A DNA stretch of 64,000 nt from CAWGYQ01 sp963817395 (lineage in GTDB: Bacteria > Acidobacteriota > Vicinamibacteria > Vicinamibacterales > CAVPJW01): NCBI GenBank assembly GCA_963817395.1, contig CAWFOC010000003.1, positions 744,001 to 808,000 on the forward strand, read 5' to 3'. The translations under genes and the position numbers were made by a program. Positions 1-9,036 of the stretch are shown in pieces (positions within the stretch are counted from its first letter, which is position 1; every line of letters starts with the position of its first letter). The notes under the pieces were generated by a model. That model was not told the origin of the DNA. It saw nothing but the letters and a program-made list of their open reading frames with translations, and searched no databases.

Positions 1-106
1 AGGTGTGGCCGGCCAGCCGGGCCAGCTTCGTGAGAATCGTAACGGCCGAATCGATGACTTCAGGACCAATGCCGTCGCCCGGGAGAAGGGCGATACCCGC
101 CCGCAT
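1..106 (-). CDS. leuB: 3-isopropylmalate dehydrogenase, N-terminal fragment
   Basis: Only the first 35 codons lie in the window; the gene runs off the left edge. The reading begins MRAGIALLPGDGIGPEV, the classic N-terminus of isopropylmalate/isocitrate dehydrogenases (beta-strand followed by GDGIGPE). The enzyme oxidatively decarboxylates 3-isopropylmalate in leucine synthesis, in the cytoplasm and with NAD. It starts three bases after the leuA stop codon, so the two are almost certainly co-transcribed and translationally coupled. Isocitrate or tartrate dehydrogenase share this N-terminus, but the leuA neighbour makes leuB by far the best call. Confidence 0.85.
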   Translation of the reverse strand, partial: MRAGIALLPGDGIGPEVIDSAVTILTKLARLAGHT

Positions 107-109
107 CCG

Positions 110-1337
110 TCAGGCTCCCCGTCTGTAGCCGGCGGCCGGCATGCTCTGGTGCGAGCCGGACGCCACGCCGTCGCCCGCTGCACGTAGCTCGGACTCAACG
201 AGCGCGATGACGTCGGCGTCGCCGATCGTCTTCTGGACGTCGGCAAGGGCGATCATCGCGCGGTAGACACGATCCAGCATGAGCTTCTCGAGCGTGAAGC
301 CGAGCTGCTCGCACCGCTGACGCAGGGCATGACGCCCCGAATGCTTGCCGAGCACCATCGTGCTCGACGGCAGACCGACATCCTCGGGCCTCATGATCTC
401 GTATGTCCGCCGATCCTTCAACATGCCATCCTGATGGATGCCGGCTTCGTGTGCAAACGCGTTCCGCCCGACGATGGCCTTGTTCGGCTGCACGGCCTGA
501 CCGGTCAGCGCCGTCAGGAGCTGACTGGACGCAAACAGCTCCTCGGTGACGATGCCGGTGGTGTACGGCAGGCGATCGCTGCGCACCTTGAACGCCATGA
601 CGATCTCCTCGAGGGCGGCGTTTCCCGCGCGTTCGCCGATCCCGTTGACCGTGCACTCGATCTGGCGGACTCCGGCGCGGACGGCGGCCAGCGAGTTGGC
701 GACGGCGACGCCGAGGTCGTCATGGTTGTGGGCGCTGAACCGGGCGCGGTCGGCATTCGGCACACTATTGAGAATTCGGGCGAAGAAGTCGCCAATCTCG
801 TCGGGCGTCGAGTATCCGACGGTGTCCGGCAGATTGATGGTCGTCGCGCCGGCGTCGATGACGCCTTCGACGACCCGACACAGGAAGTCGAAATCGCTGC
901 GCGTGGCATCCTCTGCCGAAAACTGCACATCGTCGGTATAGCGCCGCGCCAGGGCGACACCCCGGGTCGCCGTCTCGAGACACTCTTCGCGGGTGATGCG
1001 CAGCTTGCGCGTCAGGTGGAGATCGGAGGTTGCCAGAAACGTGTGGATACGAGCGCGAGCCGCCGGCTTGAGCACCTCGCCGGCGCGCTCGATATCGGCC
1101 GTCGCACACCGGGCAAGGGCCGCAATGATCGGCCGGCGCACTTCGGTGGCCACGAGGCGGACTGACGCGGCGTCGGCAGTCGGACGCGATCGGGAAACCG
1201 GCCTCGATGATGTCCACACCAAGACGGTCGAGCTGGCGGGCGAGCTGCAGTTTCTCGTCCGTGCGCATCGAGAAGCCAGGGGCCTGTTCGCCGTCCCGGA
1301 GAGTCGTGTCGAAGATAATGACGCGGTCGTCGGCCAT
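110..1337 (-). CDS. leuA: 2-isopropylmalate synthase, short form, with a frameshift
   Basis: Condenses acetyl-CoA with 2-oxoisovalerate, the first step of leucine synthesis. The ATG at 1337 follows a GGGAGGG ribosome site and gives MADDRVIIFDTTLRDGEQ, the HMGL-like signature. After AGFPIAS (about residue 50) the frame changes: one extra base near 1172-1184 separates it from SVRLVATEVRRPIIA, which continues the same family. The rest holds FSAHNHDDLGVAVAN and CTVNGIGERAGNA (metal and substrate site) and HEAGIHQDGMLK. The joined protein is about 405 residues and stops soon after the catalytic-domain linker, so the C-terminal LeuA allosteric domain (usual total about 510) is absent. Homocitrate or citramalate synthase are alternatives, made unlikely by leuB, leuC and leuD nearby. 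Confidence 0.85.
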
Positions 1338-1395
1338 CAGCCCTCCCTGTCGGCTTCTGTTGTAGTGACCAGGAGCACCTCCAGTCAAATCTATA

Positions 1396-1427
1396 TTGAT
1401 TACAATTTGATAATCATTGTTTATAAT
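1396..1427 (+). promoter_or_regulatory. lysR promoter and likely LysR operator in the leuA-lysR divergent region
   Basis: This is an AT-rich island in GC-rich DNA. A perfect -10 TATAAT at 1422-1427 is preceded at 17 bp by ATTACA (1399-1404, 4 of 6 matches to the -35 consensus), pointing at lysR. Two overlapping inverted repeats occupy the same bases: TGATTA-N8-TAATCA (1397-1416) and ACAAT-N9-ATTGT (1402-1420). Such dyads between a LysR gene and a divergent target are the usual LysR-family binding site. The leftward leuA promoter must also lie here, but I could not assign it convincingly. Confidence 0.6.
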
Positions 1428-1456
1428 GCGGCCCTGGCGCCCGTTCCGCGTATCCC

Positions 1457-2407
1457 ATGGACCTGAGCGAATTGAACGTGTTTCTGACGGTGGCGGCCGA
1501 GCGGAGCTTTTCGCGGGCTGCGGCCAAGCTGCACCGGACCCAGCCGGCCGTCAGTCAGGCGATCCGGCGGCTGGAGGACGACCTTGGCGAGCGGTTGTTC
1601 GACCGCTCGGCCAAAGACGGGTCGCTGACCGAGGCCGGCCGGCTTCTCTTGAACTATGCGCATCGGCTGATGCGGCTGCGCGAAGAGGCCGAGTCCGCGG
1701 TGCGCGAGCTGCGCGATCTGCAGCGCGGGCGCGTCCTCATCGGCGCGAACGAAGCGGCCGTTCACACCTTGCTGCCGCTGGTCGCGCGGTTCAGGGGCAA
1801 GCACCCCCAGATCCAGGTGGACGTCCGGCGGGTTCCGGCGCGGCAGATTGCCGTCGAGGTCGCGCAGGGCAGCCTCGAGTTCGGTGTCCTGACGTTCCAT
1901 CCGACAAATCGTGATCTGTCGGCGCTCACGATCGGCACCGACGAGCTGGTCATGCTCGTTCACCCCGACCATGTGCTTGCCGGGCGTCATCACGTGAGCA
2001 TCGAGGAGTTCGGCCGGCAGACGGTGGTGGCCCACAACGACCCCTCGCCCGCGCGTGAGCGCGTGCTCCGGCTGTTCGAAACGCGGCGGATGCCGCTCAA
2101 TATCGTCATCGCCCTTCCGAGTCTCGACGGTATCAAGCGTGCGGTGGAGATGAAGCTTGGCGTCGCGCTGCTGCCGCGGCGGTGCGCGCTCGCAGAGATT
2201 GCCGACGGACGTCTGGTGGCGGTGCCGGTGGCGCCGGTGTCGCGCATCCGGCCGCTGAAGCTGGTGTATCGCCGCGGCGTGCAGCTCTCACATGCGGCTG
2301 GAGCGTTTCTGGAGACGGCGCAGGAGGTGGAGTCGCTGGCGGCAGCGCCGCTGGCGAGACGCACCGAGCGCGTCAGACGTCAGGGCGGCGGGAATCCCGA
2401 GATGTAA
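1457..2407 (+). CDS. LysR-family transcriptional regulator
   Basis: 316 residues. The N-terminal winged helix-turn-helix reads LNVFLTVAAERSFSRAAAKL and QPAVSQAIRRLEDDLG, the standard LysR motif; a periplasmic-binding-protein-like effector domain follows (about residues 90-295). It is divergent from leuA with 119 bp between start codons, an arrangement that normally means control of the divergent operon and of itself. A LeuO-, IlvY- or CysB-like effector cannot be read from sequence; a leucine-pathway intermediate is an inference from position. Its 3' end overlaps the convergent leuD end by 28 bp. Confidence 0.85.
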   Translation: MDLSELNVFLTVAAERSFSRAAAKLHRTQPAVSQAIRRLEDDLGERLFDRSAKDGSLTEAGRLLLNYAHRLMRLREEAESAVRELRDLQRGRVLIGANEAAVHTLLPLVARFRGKHPQIQVDVRRVPARQIAVEVAQGSLEFGVLTFHPTNRDLSALTIGTDELVMLVHPDHVLAGRHHVSIEEFGRQTVVAHNDPSPARERVLRLFETRRMPLNIVIALPSLDGIKRAVEMKLGVALLPRRCALAEIADGRLVAVPVAPVSRIRPLKLVYRRGVQLSHAAGAFLETAQEVESLAAAPLARRTERVRRQGGGNPEM

Positions 2408-2997
2408 GGAAGGCGCGCGGCCACCGCCCGCACCTGGTCGTCGTTCTCGAGCAGCAGAATCGTCGCGTCCCAGGTGCCGTCAAGGAGAACGTTGCGCGCA
2501 GCCGGCGGCATCGTCGCCGGCACATTCCGATCGCCCACTTGCACGCTCAAGTCCCCAACGCTGACCGCGATCTCCAGATCCGGACGCGATTCGACCGCGC
2601 TCATCGCTGTCTCGATGTCAGCTGCCGCCACCGTCAGGCACGGCAAACCGATGATGAGGGAGTTGCCGAAGAAGATTTCCGAGAACGACTCACCGACCAC
2701 GGCTCGAATGCCCCAGCGCTGGAGGGCCTGCGGCGCGTGCTCGCGCGACGATCCACATCCGAAATTGCGGTTGACGAGCAGAATGGCCGCGTCCTGATAT
2801 GCCGGGTTCGAGAACGGGTGCATCTGACCCGCCTGCTCCAGCTGACCGCGGTCGTCCTCGAAGACGTGCGCTTCGAGGCCATCGAACGTGATGGCACGCA
2901 GGTAGCGGGCAGGAATGATGCGATCGGTGTCGACGTCCTGGCCGCGCAGTGGCAGGCCTCGGCCCGAGATGCGGTCGACCTGAATCCGCTGGCTCAT
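2380..2997 (-). CDS. leuD: 3-isopropylmalate dehydratase small subunit
   Basis: 205 residues, usual length. Motifs: GQDVDTDRIIPARYL near the N-terminus and NFGCGSSREHAPQAL, the substrate-binding loop of the aconitase swivel domain. It partners with LeuC to isomerise 2- to 3-isopropylmalate. The ATG overlaps the leuC stop codon (ATGA arrangement at 2994-2997), which implies coupled translation and equal subunit supply. Confidence 0.93.
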   Translation of the reverse strand: MSQRIQVDRISGRGLPLRGQDVDTDRIIPARYLRAITFDGLEAHVFEDDRGQLEQAGQMHPFSNPAYQDAAILLVNRNFGCGSSREHAPQALQRWGIRAVVGESFSEIFFGNSLIIGLPCLTVAAADIETAMSAVESRPDLEIAVSVGDLSVQVGDRNVPATMPPAARNVLLDGTWDATILLLENDDQVRAVAARLPYISGFPPP

Positions 2998-4409
2998 GCC
3001 GCTCGGTCCCGCAGCACGTCACGCACGTCCACGACTTCGCCCGCGATGGCGGCCGCGGCGACCATGGCGGGGCTCATCAGCAGCGTCCGTCCCGTGGGAC
3101 TGCCCTGCCGGCCCTTGAAATTGCGGTTCGACGACGAAGCGCACATCTGGCGGCCGACGAGCCGATCGGTATTCATGCCCAGACACATGGAGCAGCCGGC
3201 GCCGCGCCACTCGAACCCTGCCTCCTTGAACACGCGGTCGAGCCCTTCCTCCTCGGCCGCGCGACGGACGGCCTGGGAGCCGGGCACGACGAGCGCCGTC
3301 ACGCGCCGATTCACCTGCCGGCCCCTGACGATCGACGCCGCTTCGCGCAGGTCGGACAAGCGCGCGTTCGTGCACGAACCCACGAACGCGACATCGATCG
3401 GCGTGCCCGCAATCGGCGCGCCACTCGAAAACCCCATGAAGTCCAGCGCTTCTTCGATCGATGCCCGCTCGACGGCCGGATAGTCGGCGGCGCGCGGAAT
3501 GGTCTGGGACACCGAAACCGACTGACCGGGGTTGATCCCCCACGTCACAGTCGGCTCGAGGCGATTCGCGTCGATCGCGAACTCGTCGTCATAGGACGCA
3601 TCGGGATCGGATCCCATCGACCGCCACCAGGATACGGCCCGGTCGAAGGCCTCACCCTGCGGCGCGAACGGCCGTCCCTGCAGGTACGCGAAGGTCGTCT
3701 CGTCAGGCGTGACGTAGCCGACGCGCGCACCACCCTCGATCGACATGTTGCACATCGTCATGCGCTCGTCCATCGACATGGCGCGGACGGTCTCGCCGGC
3801 GTACTCGTAGGCGTACCCGACGCCGCCTTTGACGCCGAGCCGTCGGATGATGTCCAGGATGACGTCCTTCGCATACACGCCCGGACTCAGGCGCCCCGTG
3901 ACGTTGATGCGCCGGACGCGCAGAGGATCCATGGGGAGGCACTGCGAGGCGAGCACGTCGCGGACCTGGGAGGTGCCGATCCCGAACGCGATGGCGCCGA
4001 ATGCGCCGTGCGTGGAGGTGTGGCTGTCGCCGCAGGCGATGGTCATGCCTGGTTGCGTCAGTCCGAGCTCAGGACCGATGACGTGCACGATGCCCTGGCG
4101 TCCGGTAGACATGTCGTAGAGGGGCACGCCAAACTCGCGGCAGTTGCGCTCGAGGGTCGCCAGCATGTCCTCGGCCATCAGGTCCAGGAAGGGACGTTGC
4201 TGATTGGCCGTGGGCACGATGTGATCGACCGTGGCAAAGGTCCGCTCAGGGAATTTGACCCGCCAGCCTCGGTTGCGCAGCATCTCGAACGCCTGTGGCG
4301 TCGTCACCTCGTGCACCAGGTGCAGCCCGATGAACAGTTGTGTCTGCCCTCCGGGTAGCTGACGCACAGCGTGGGCGTTCCAGACTTTGTGAAAAAGCGT
4401 GTGACCCAT
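2994..4409 (-). CDS. leuC: 3-isopropylmalate dehydratase large subunit
   Basis: 471 residues, full length. It begins MGHTLFHKVWNAHAV and carries the three cysteines of the [4Fe-4S] cluster: FVGSCTNARLSDL, then GAGCSMCLGMNTD. VDHIVPTANQ and ACGDSHTSTHGAFG are further aconitase-family motifs. The start lies five bases after the stop of the M28 peptidase gene, so leuCD is probably read from a promoter in front of that peptidase or inside it. leuCD is thus separated from leuAB by the divergent lysR gene. Confidence 0.95.
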   Translation of the reverse strand: MGHTLFHKVWNAHAVRQLPGGQTQLFIGLHLVHEVTTPQAFEMLRNRGWRVKFPERTFATVDHIVPTANQQRPFLDLMAEDMLATLERNCREFGVPLYDMSTGRQGIVHVIGPELGLTQPGMTIACGDSHTSTHGAFGAIAFGIGTSQVRDVLASQCLPMDPLRVRRINVTGRLSPGVYAKDVILDIIRRLGVKGGVGYAYEYAGETVRAMSMDERMTMCNMSIEGGARVGYVTPDETTFAYLQGRPFAPQGEAFDRAVSWWRSMGSDPDASYDDEFAIDANRLEPTVTWGINPGQSVSVSQTIPRAADYPAVERASIEEALDFMGFSSGAPIAGTPIDVAFVGSCTNARLSDLREAASIVRGRQVNRRVTALVVPGSQAVRRAAEEEGLDRVFKEAGFEWRGAGCSMCLGMNTDRLVGRQMCASSSNRNFKGRQGSPTGRTLLMSPAMVAAAAIAGEVVDVRDVLRDRAA

Positions 4410-4414
4410 CGCGT

Positions 4415-6002
4415 TCAGTCCCGAGCCGCCGCGGCCGCCGTCGTGGTCGGGGGCGGAGGCGTCGGCTTTGGCAGCGGTTTTCTCGGCAGCCGGTCCGCGC
4501 GGTTGGCCGCATGGTACGCGAAGCTCGCGACGATGACGGCATTCTGCATCATGTCGTTGGCCTGGACCCGCTCAAAGACGTCCATGTTCGAATGGTGCGT
4601 TCTGGTCTGGTACTCCACCGGGTCCTGAATGAACTGAAACCCGGGCAAGCCGACTTCGTCGAACGCCAGATGGTCGGTGCCCGTCGTGTTCCGGATTGCC
4701 AGCGTGGTCATGCCCAGGTTCGTGAAGGGTTGCATCCACGCCGAGAAAATCGGTGCGACCGCCTCGTTGCGCTGCAGATAGACACCCCGGATCGCACCGG
4801 TGCCGTTATCGACGTTGAAATACGCCGCCATCTTCCCGTGTTCGGGTTTGAGGGCCATCGTGGCCCGGATCACCGTAGTGCTGCAGGACGTACGCGCGCG
4901 ATCCGAGGAGGCCCTGTTCTTCGCCGGTCCAGAGCGCTATTCGTAGGGTCCGCCGCATCTTGAGCCCTGTCGCGCGAAGAATCCGCATCGCCTCCATCAT
5001 GACGGCAGAGCCGGCACCGTTGTCCGTGGCGCCAGTCCCCGAATGCCAGGAATCGAAATGCGCCCCGATGATCACGACCTCGTCGGCGAGGTCCGTTCCA
5101 GGAATCTCGGCTACGACATTAAAGGCGTCGAGATCGGCGGTATCGAACTGGTTCTGAACGTCCATCTCGAGCACGACCGGCAGCTTCTTCTCGAGGAGAC
5201 GCACGAGCCGCCCGTAATGCTCCGCGGCAAGGACGACCTGCGTGGGTACCGGCATGTCACGCGCAGCCCTGAGGCGGCCGTCGCCGACGAACACGGTGCC
5301 TCCATCGCCACGGCCCGGTTCGACGAGCGCCGCAACACCCTCTGCCAGAAAGAACTGCAAACGCTTCTTCTGAAAATCGACGCTGAGCGTCGGTCCGGCA
5401 GGACGGTTGGCGTTCGACCGGGCCGACTCGGGCTGGCGGGCCAGATTCTCGAGCTCGGCGGGCGTGAAGCGATGCCCGGGTGCGTCGAACAGCGCTCTCA
5501 GCTCGCGGGCCGGTGCCGTGAGCACGAACTTGCCGCTCAGCTGGCCGCGATGCTTGTCGAAGTCGGCGTCCGTCTCGATCACGGCCATGACCGCTTCTGC
5601 GCGAACGACGCCGCTCGTCCCTGGCGTCCAGGCCTTCGGGTATCCGATGAGCGGAAACGTCTGCGGCGCCACCGCATGCGCCACGAAACGCTGGTTCGAC
5701 CATCCCGGTCCGAATGGACCCCAGCGCTCCAGCCGGACGTTCGAGAGTCCCCATTCGTTGAACGTGCTCTCGGCCCACTTTGCGGCCGCGCGAATGTTTG
5801 GAGAGTTAGTCAGGCGCGGGCCGTGCACATCGGTCAGCCAGAAGAGCAATGTCATCACCTGGGAACGCTGAAGGCCTTCGTCCTTGATGGCGAAGATGGC
5901 ATCCAGGTCGACCTGCTCGGGAACGGGTGCGGCTCGAACCGCCACCAGCACCGCCAGGATCACAGTCACCGCCCGGGCCGCGCGCCGCACGCGATTCGTC
6001 AT
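4415..6002 (-). CDS. Exported M28-family zinc peptidase, with a frameshift
   Basis: N-terminal signal peptide (VRRAARAVTVILAVLVAVRA), a PA-type insert in the middle, then the M28 catalytic core: IIGAHFDSWHSGTGATDNGAG (His and bridging Asp) and WTGEEQGLLGSRAYV (Glu pair). After VLQHYGD the frame changes near 4865-4873 by one extra base, and the family continues with MALKPEHGKMAAYFNVDN and GTDHLAFDEVGLPGF (last His ligand). The joined protein is about 529 residues. It ends in a Pro/Thr/Ala-rich tail. Likely a periplasmic aminopeptidase or glutamate carboxypeptidase-like enzyme; the specific substrate is not evident. It precedes leuCD by five bases. Confidence 0.85.
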
Positions 6003-6565
6003 GGAGCCTCCGGAACGTGAAGTCTCAAGGTGGTCACGCTACCCGGCGCCGGACTCGCCGATGACAGTTCTGTTGATCGACGACGATCTCGCAACCGGGG
6101 GCCGGGAAGTCTGAGCTTCGATTCCTACTGTAACTATATACACAGCAACACCTTATTGATCACCGACAAAATTGAGCGCATCTGCTCCTGTGCGGGACCA
6201 TCCCGCCGCCGCCCCCACATCTATTCCGGTGCTGACACCGATGGAGTTCCCCGACCGTCGTCCGCCAGAAGATGCCCCGGTTCCAGCGGACGCCCGGAGT
6301 GATGACCGCGAGTCGTGGCGTGATCGACGTCAACATGAACGAGAGCGGGCGAGTCGAGACGGCCAGCCTCTTGGTCCTGGGATGACGACAGCCGTAACGA
6401 CTCTCGGACCGAGGGTCGTGTGCTAGTATGGCGGTTCCCTGAAGGGGCCCGTGCCTCCGTCGACCGAGCGTGCCCAGCAGCCTGTGAGGGCACCGAGCGG
6501 TCGCTGAAGCTGCACTCGTCCGCCGCCAATCCGCCGGACCAGGTTTCCGGCCGACGTCTCGTCTC
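6003..6565. other. Intergenic region without a convincing gene
   Basis: 563 bp between the M28 peptidase start and the DUF1015 gene, both reading away from it. Open frames here are short, unlike any family I know, and lack ribosome sites. An AT-richer patch at about 6120-6180 may hold the leftward promoter, but no good -35/-10 pair was found. Confidence 0.5.
6421..6429 (+). promoter_or_regulatory. Possible extended -10 promoter for the serine operon
   Basis: TGCTAGTAT fits an extended -10 (TGn followed by TAGTAT). There is no recognisable -35. A closely similar element (GTGTGCTAAAAT) lies in front of the desaturase gene. The gap to the DUF1015 start is about 135 bp. Confidence 0.35.
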
Positions 6566-7777
6566 ATGGCCTCCATCCACCCGTTTCGCGCGCTTCGTCC
6601 GGCGCCCGAACGCGCCGCGCGCGTCGCCGCCGTTCCCTACGACGTCGTCTCGGTGGACGAAGCCCGCTTGCTCAGCGACGGGAATCCGCTGAGCTTTCTC
6701 CACGTATCGCGTCCGGAGATCGACTTGCCGGGTGTCGATCCCTACGACGATCGCGTCTATGCTGCCGCTCGCAGCGCGTTCGAGCGCCTGAGACAGGAAG
6801 CGCCGTTCGTCGTGGAGGAGCGCCCCTCGCTCTATTTCTACGGATTGCGGATGGGCGGCCACGAGCAGATCGGCGTGGCCGCCTGCTATTCTCTGGACGA
6901 CTACGAACACGACGTGATTCGAAAGCACGAGCGGACGCGCCGCGACAAGGAAGACGATCGCACGAGACACACGCGGGCGCTCGAAGCGCAGACCGGGCCG
7001 GTCTTCCTGGTGCACCGCGCGCACGCGACCATCGACGAGATCGCCACGCGCGTCAAGGCCGAGGCGCCGCTATACGATTTCGAGGCGCCCGATGGCGTGC
7101 GTCACACCATCTGGCGGGTCTCCGGCAGCGATGTGCCGGCGCTCGTCCGCGCGTTCAGCGGTGTGCCTTTCCTGTACATTGCCGACGGCCACCATCGCGC
7201 GGCCAGCGCGGCGCGTACACGTGCGGAGCTTCGCGCCGCTGGATCGAGGCGTGCGGAGGCGGACACGTTTCTGGGAGTGGCCTTTCCGCACGACCAGACT
7301 CAGATTCTGCCCTACAACCGCGTGGTCAAGACCCTGGGCGGCACGACGCCGGATCAGTTTCTTCGCGATGTGGGTGCACGCTTCGCCGTCCGACCGGGCT
7401 CGCCCGCACCATCGCGCAAGGGCGAAATCGCCATGTATCTGTCCGGGGCGTGGCACACCGTGTCGCTCGCCAGGGCCGGCGGTCAGAGCACCATCGGTAA
7501 TCTGGATGTCACCGTTCTCCAGGAACAGCTGCTCGCACCGATGCTGGGCATCACCGACGTGCGAACGGACACGCGAATCGATTTCGTGGGGGGCGCGCGT
7601 GGCACGGCCGATCTCGAGCGCCGGGTGGACGAGGGTCGTGCGGACGTCGCGTTCTCACTGTTTCCGGTCAGCATCGACGACCTGATGATTGTCTCGGACG
7701 AAGGGGGCATCATGCCGCCCAAATCGACATGGTTCGAGCCGAAGCTGCGCGACGGCCTCCTCATTCACGCCATCTGA
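6566..7777 (+). CDS. DUF1015 family protein
   Basis: 403 residues. It opens with IHPFRALRP and shows VPYDVVSVDEAR, VIRKHERTRRDKEDDRTRH and IADGHHRAASA, which are the conserved blocks of DUF1015 (COG4198). The family is uncharacterised but very often lies next to serA and serC, as here: serA begins 25 bp downstream. A role tied to phosphoserine synthesis is therefore an association, not a demonstrated function. The H-rich IADGHHR block suggests a catalytic or metal site. No ribosome site is clear at the ATG. Confidence 0.85.
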   Translation: MASIHPFRALRPAPERAARVAAVPYDVVSVDEARLLSDGNPLSFLHVSRPEIDLPGVDPYDDRVYAAARSAFERLRQEAPFVVEERPSLYFYGLRMGGHEQIGVAACYSLDDYEHDVIRKHERTRRDKEDDRTRHTRALEAQTGPVFLVHRAHATIDEIATRVKAEAPLYDFEAPDGVRHTIWRVSGSDVPALVRAFSGVPFLYIADGHHRAASAARTRAELRAAGSRRAEADTFLGVAFPHDQTQILPYNRVVKTLGGTTPDQFLRDVGARFAVRPGSPAPSRKGEIAMYLSGAWHTVSLARAGGQSTIGNLDVTVLQEQLLAPMLGITDVRTDTRIDFVGGARGTADLERRVDEGRADVAFSLFPVSIDDLMIVSDEGGIMPPKSTWFEPKLRDGLLIHAI

Positions 7778-7802
7778 TGCCGGCACGACGCGGAGACCGA
7801 TC

Positions 7803-9011
7803 GTGAAGGTGCTCATCGCTGACACGTTCGAAAAGAGCGGGCTCGCTGGTCTTCGCGCGGCGGGGTGCCACGTGACCTATCAGGCGGATGTCGGCGGCCA
7901 GGCCCTGGTCGACGCCGTCCGGGCCAGTGGTGCCGACGTCCTGGTCGTGCGCTCGACCCCGGTGAGCGCTGCAGTCATGGACGCTGGCAAGCTTGCGCTC
8001 ATCGTCCGTGCGGGAGCCGGGTACAACACCATCGACGTGCGCGCCGCCTCCGCGCGAGGAATCTATGTATCGAATTGCCCGGGGAAGAACTCGATTGCGG
8101 TGGCCGAACTGGCGTTCGGGTTGATCCTGGCCCTCGACCGGCGCATTCCCGACAACGTGGCCGATCTGAAGGCCGGCCGATGGAACAAGAAGGAGTACGC
8201 GAAGGCCGCGGGACTCCATGGACGGACGCTCGGGTTGCTCGGTCTCGGCAGCATCGGACGGGAAATGGCCGGCCGTGCACACGCGTTCGGCATGGCGCTG
8301 GTCGTCTGGAGCCGGCGCTTCGGTGACGAGGGCAGTCGCGAATTGATTCCCGGGACGGAGATCGTCGGTACGCCGGCAGAGGTCGCCGAGCGCGCGGACG
8401 TGCTGAGCGTGCACGTGGCGCTCACTCCCGAAACGCGTGGCCTCGTCTCCGCTGACGTGCTGGGACGTCTCAAGCCAGGAGCGATCTTCATCAACACGGC
8501 GCGTGCCGAGGTGGTCGACTCCGCGGCGCTCGAGGACGCCGTTCGTGCCCGTGGCTTGAAGGTGGGGCTCGACGTGTATGCCCACGAGCCGAAGGACTCG
8601 ACGGGTGAGTTCAGCGATCCGCTCACGTCGCTCGCTCTCGTCTATGGAACGCACCACATCGGAGCCTCGACGGAGCAGGCCCAGGAAGCCATTGCTGCGG
8701 AGACGGTGCGCATCATCCGCACCTACAAGGAATCGGGCCAGGTGCCAAACGTCGTGAACCTCAGTACGAAGACGCCCGCCACCTGCATGCTGGTCGTCAG
8801 GCACCGTGACCGCCCCGGCGTGCTCGCGCACGTGTTCGCACATCTCCGGGCATCGAATCTCAACGTGCAGGAAACCGAGAACGTCATCTTCGAGGGTGCC
8901 GAGGCGGCCGTCGCCCGCATCAATCTCGATGGCACGCCTTCGTTGGCGCTGCTTGGCGCGATCAAGGCGGGGAATCGCGACATTCTCGACCTGCACCTGG
9001 TCCGAATCTAG
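7803..9011 (+). CDS. serA: D-3-phosphoglycerate dehydrogenase
   Basis: 402 residues from a GTG start (GGAGA six bases upstream). NAD-binding motif LGLLGLGSIGREMAGRA; catalytic set visible as RAGAGYNTID, NTARAEVVD (Arg region) and the HHIGAST block (His). The C-terminus is an ACT domain (about residues 325-400, beginning TCMLVVRHRDRPGVLAHVF), the usual site of serine feedback. Catalyses the first step of the phosphorylated serine pathway. It lies between DUF1015 and serC in one operon. An in-frame ATG upstream would overlap the DUF1015 gene and is less likely. Confidence 0.92.
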   Translation: MKVLIADTFEKSGLAGLRAAGCHVTYQADVGGQALVDAVRASGADVLVVRSTPVSAAVMDAGKLALIVRAGAGYNTIDVRAASARGIYVSNCPGKNSIAVAELAFGLILALDRRIPDNVADLKAGRWNKKEYAKAAGLHGRTLGLLGLGSIGREMAGRAHAFGMALVVWSRRFGDEGSRELIPGTEIVGTPAEVAERADVLSVHVALTPETRGLVSADVLGRLKPGAIFINTARAEVVDSAALEDAVRARGLKVGLDVYAHEPKDSTGEFSDPLTSLALVYGTHHIGASTEQAQEAIAAETVRIIRTYKESGQVPNVVNLSTKTPATCMLVVRHRDRPGVLAHVFAHLRASNLNVQETENVIFEGAEAAVARINLDGTPSLALLGAIKAGNRDILDLHLVRI

Positions 9012-9036
9012 GCCGAGCGACCGCAAGGAGGAACCC

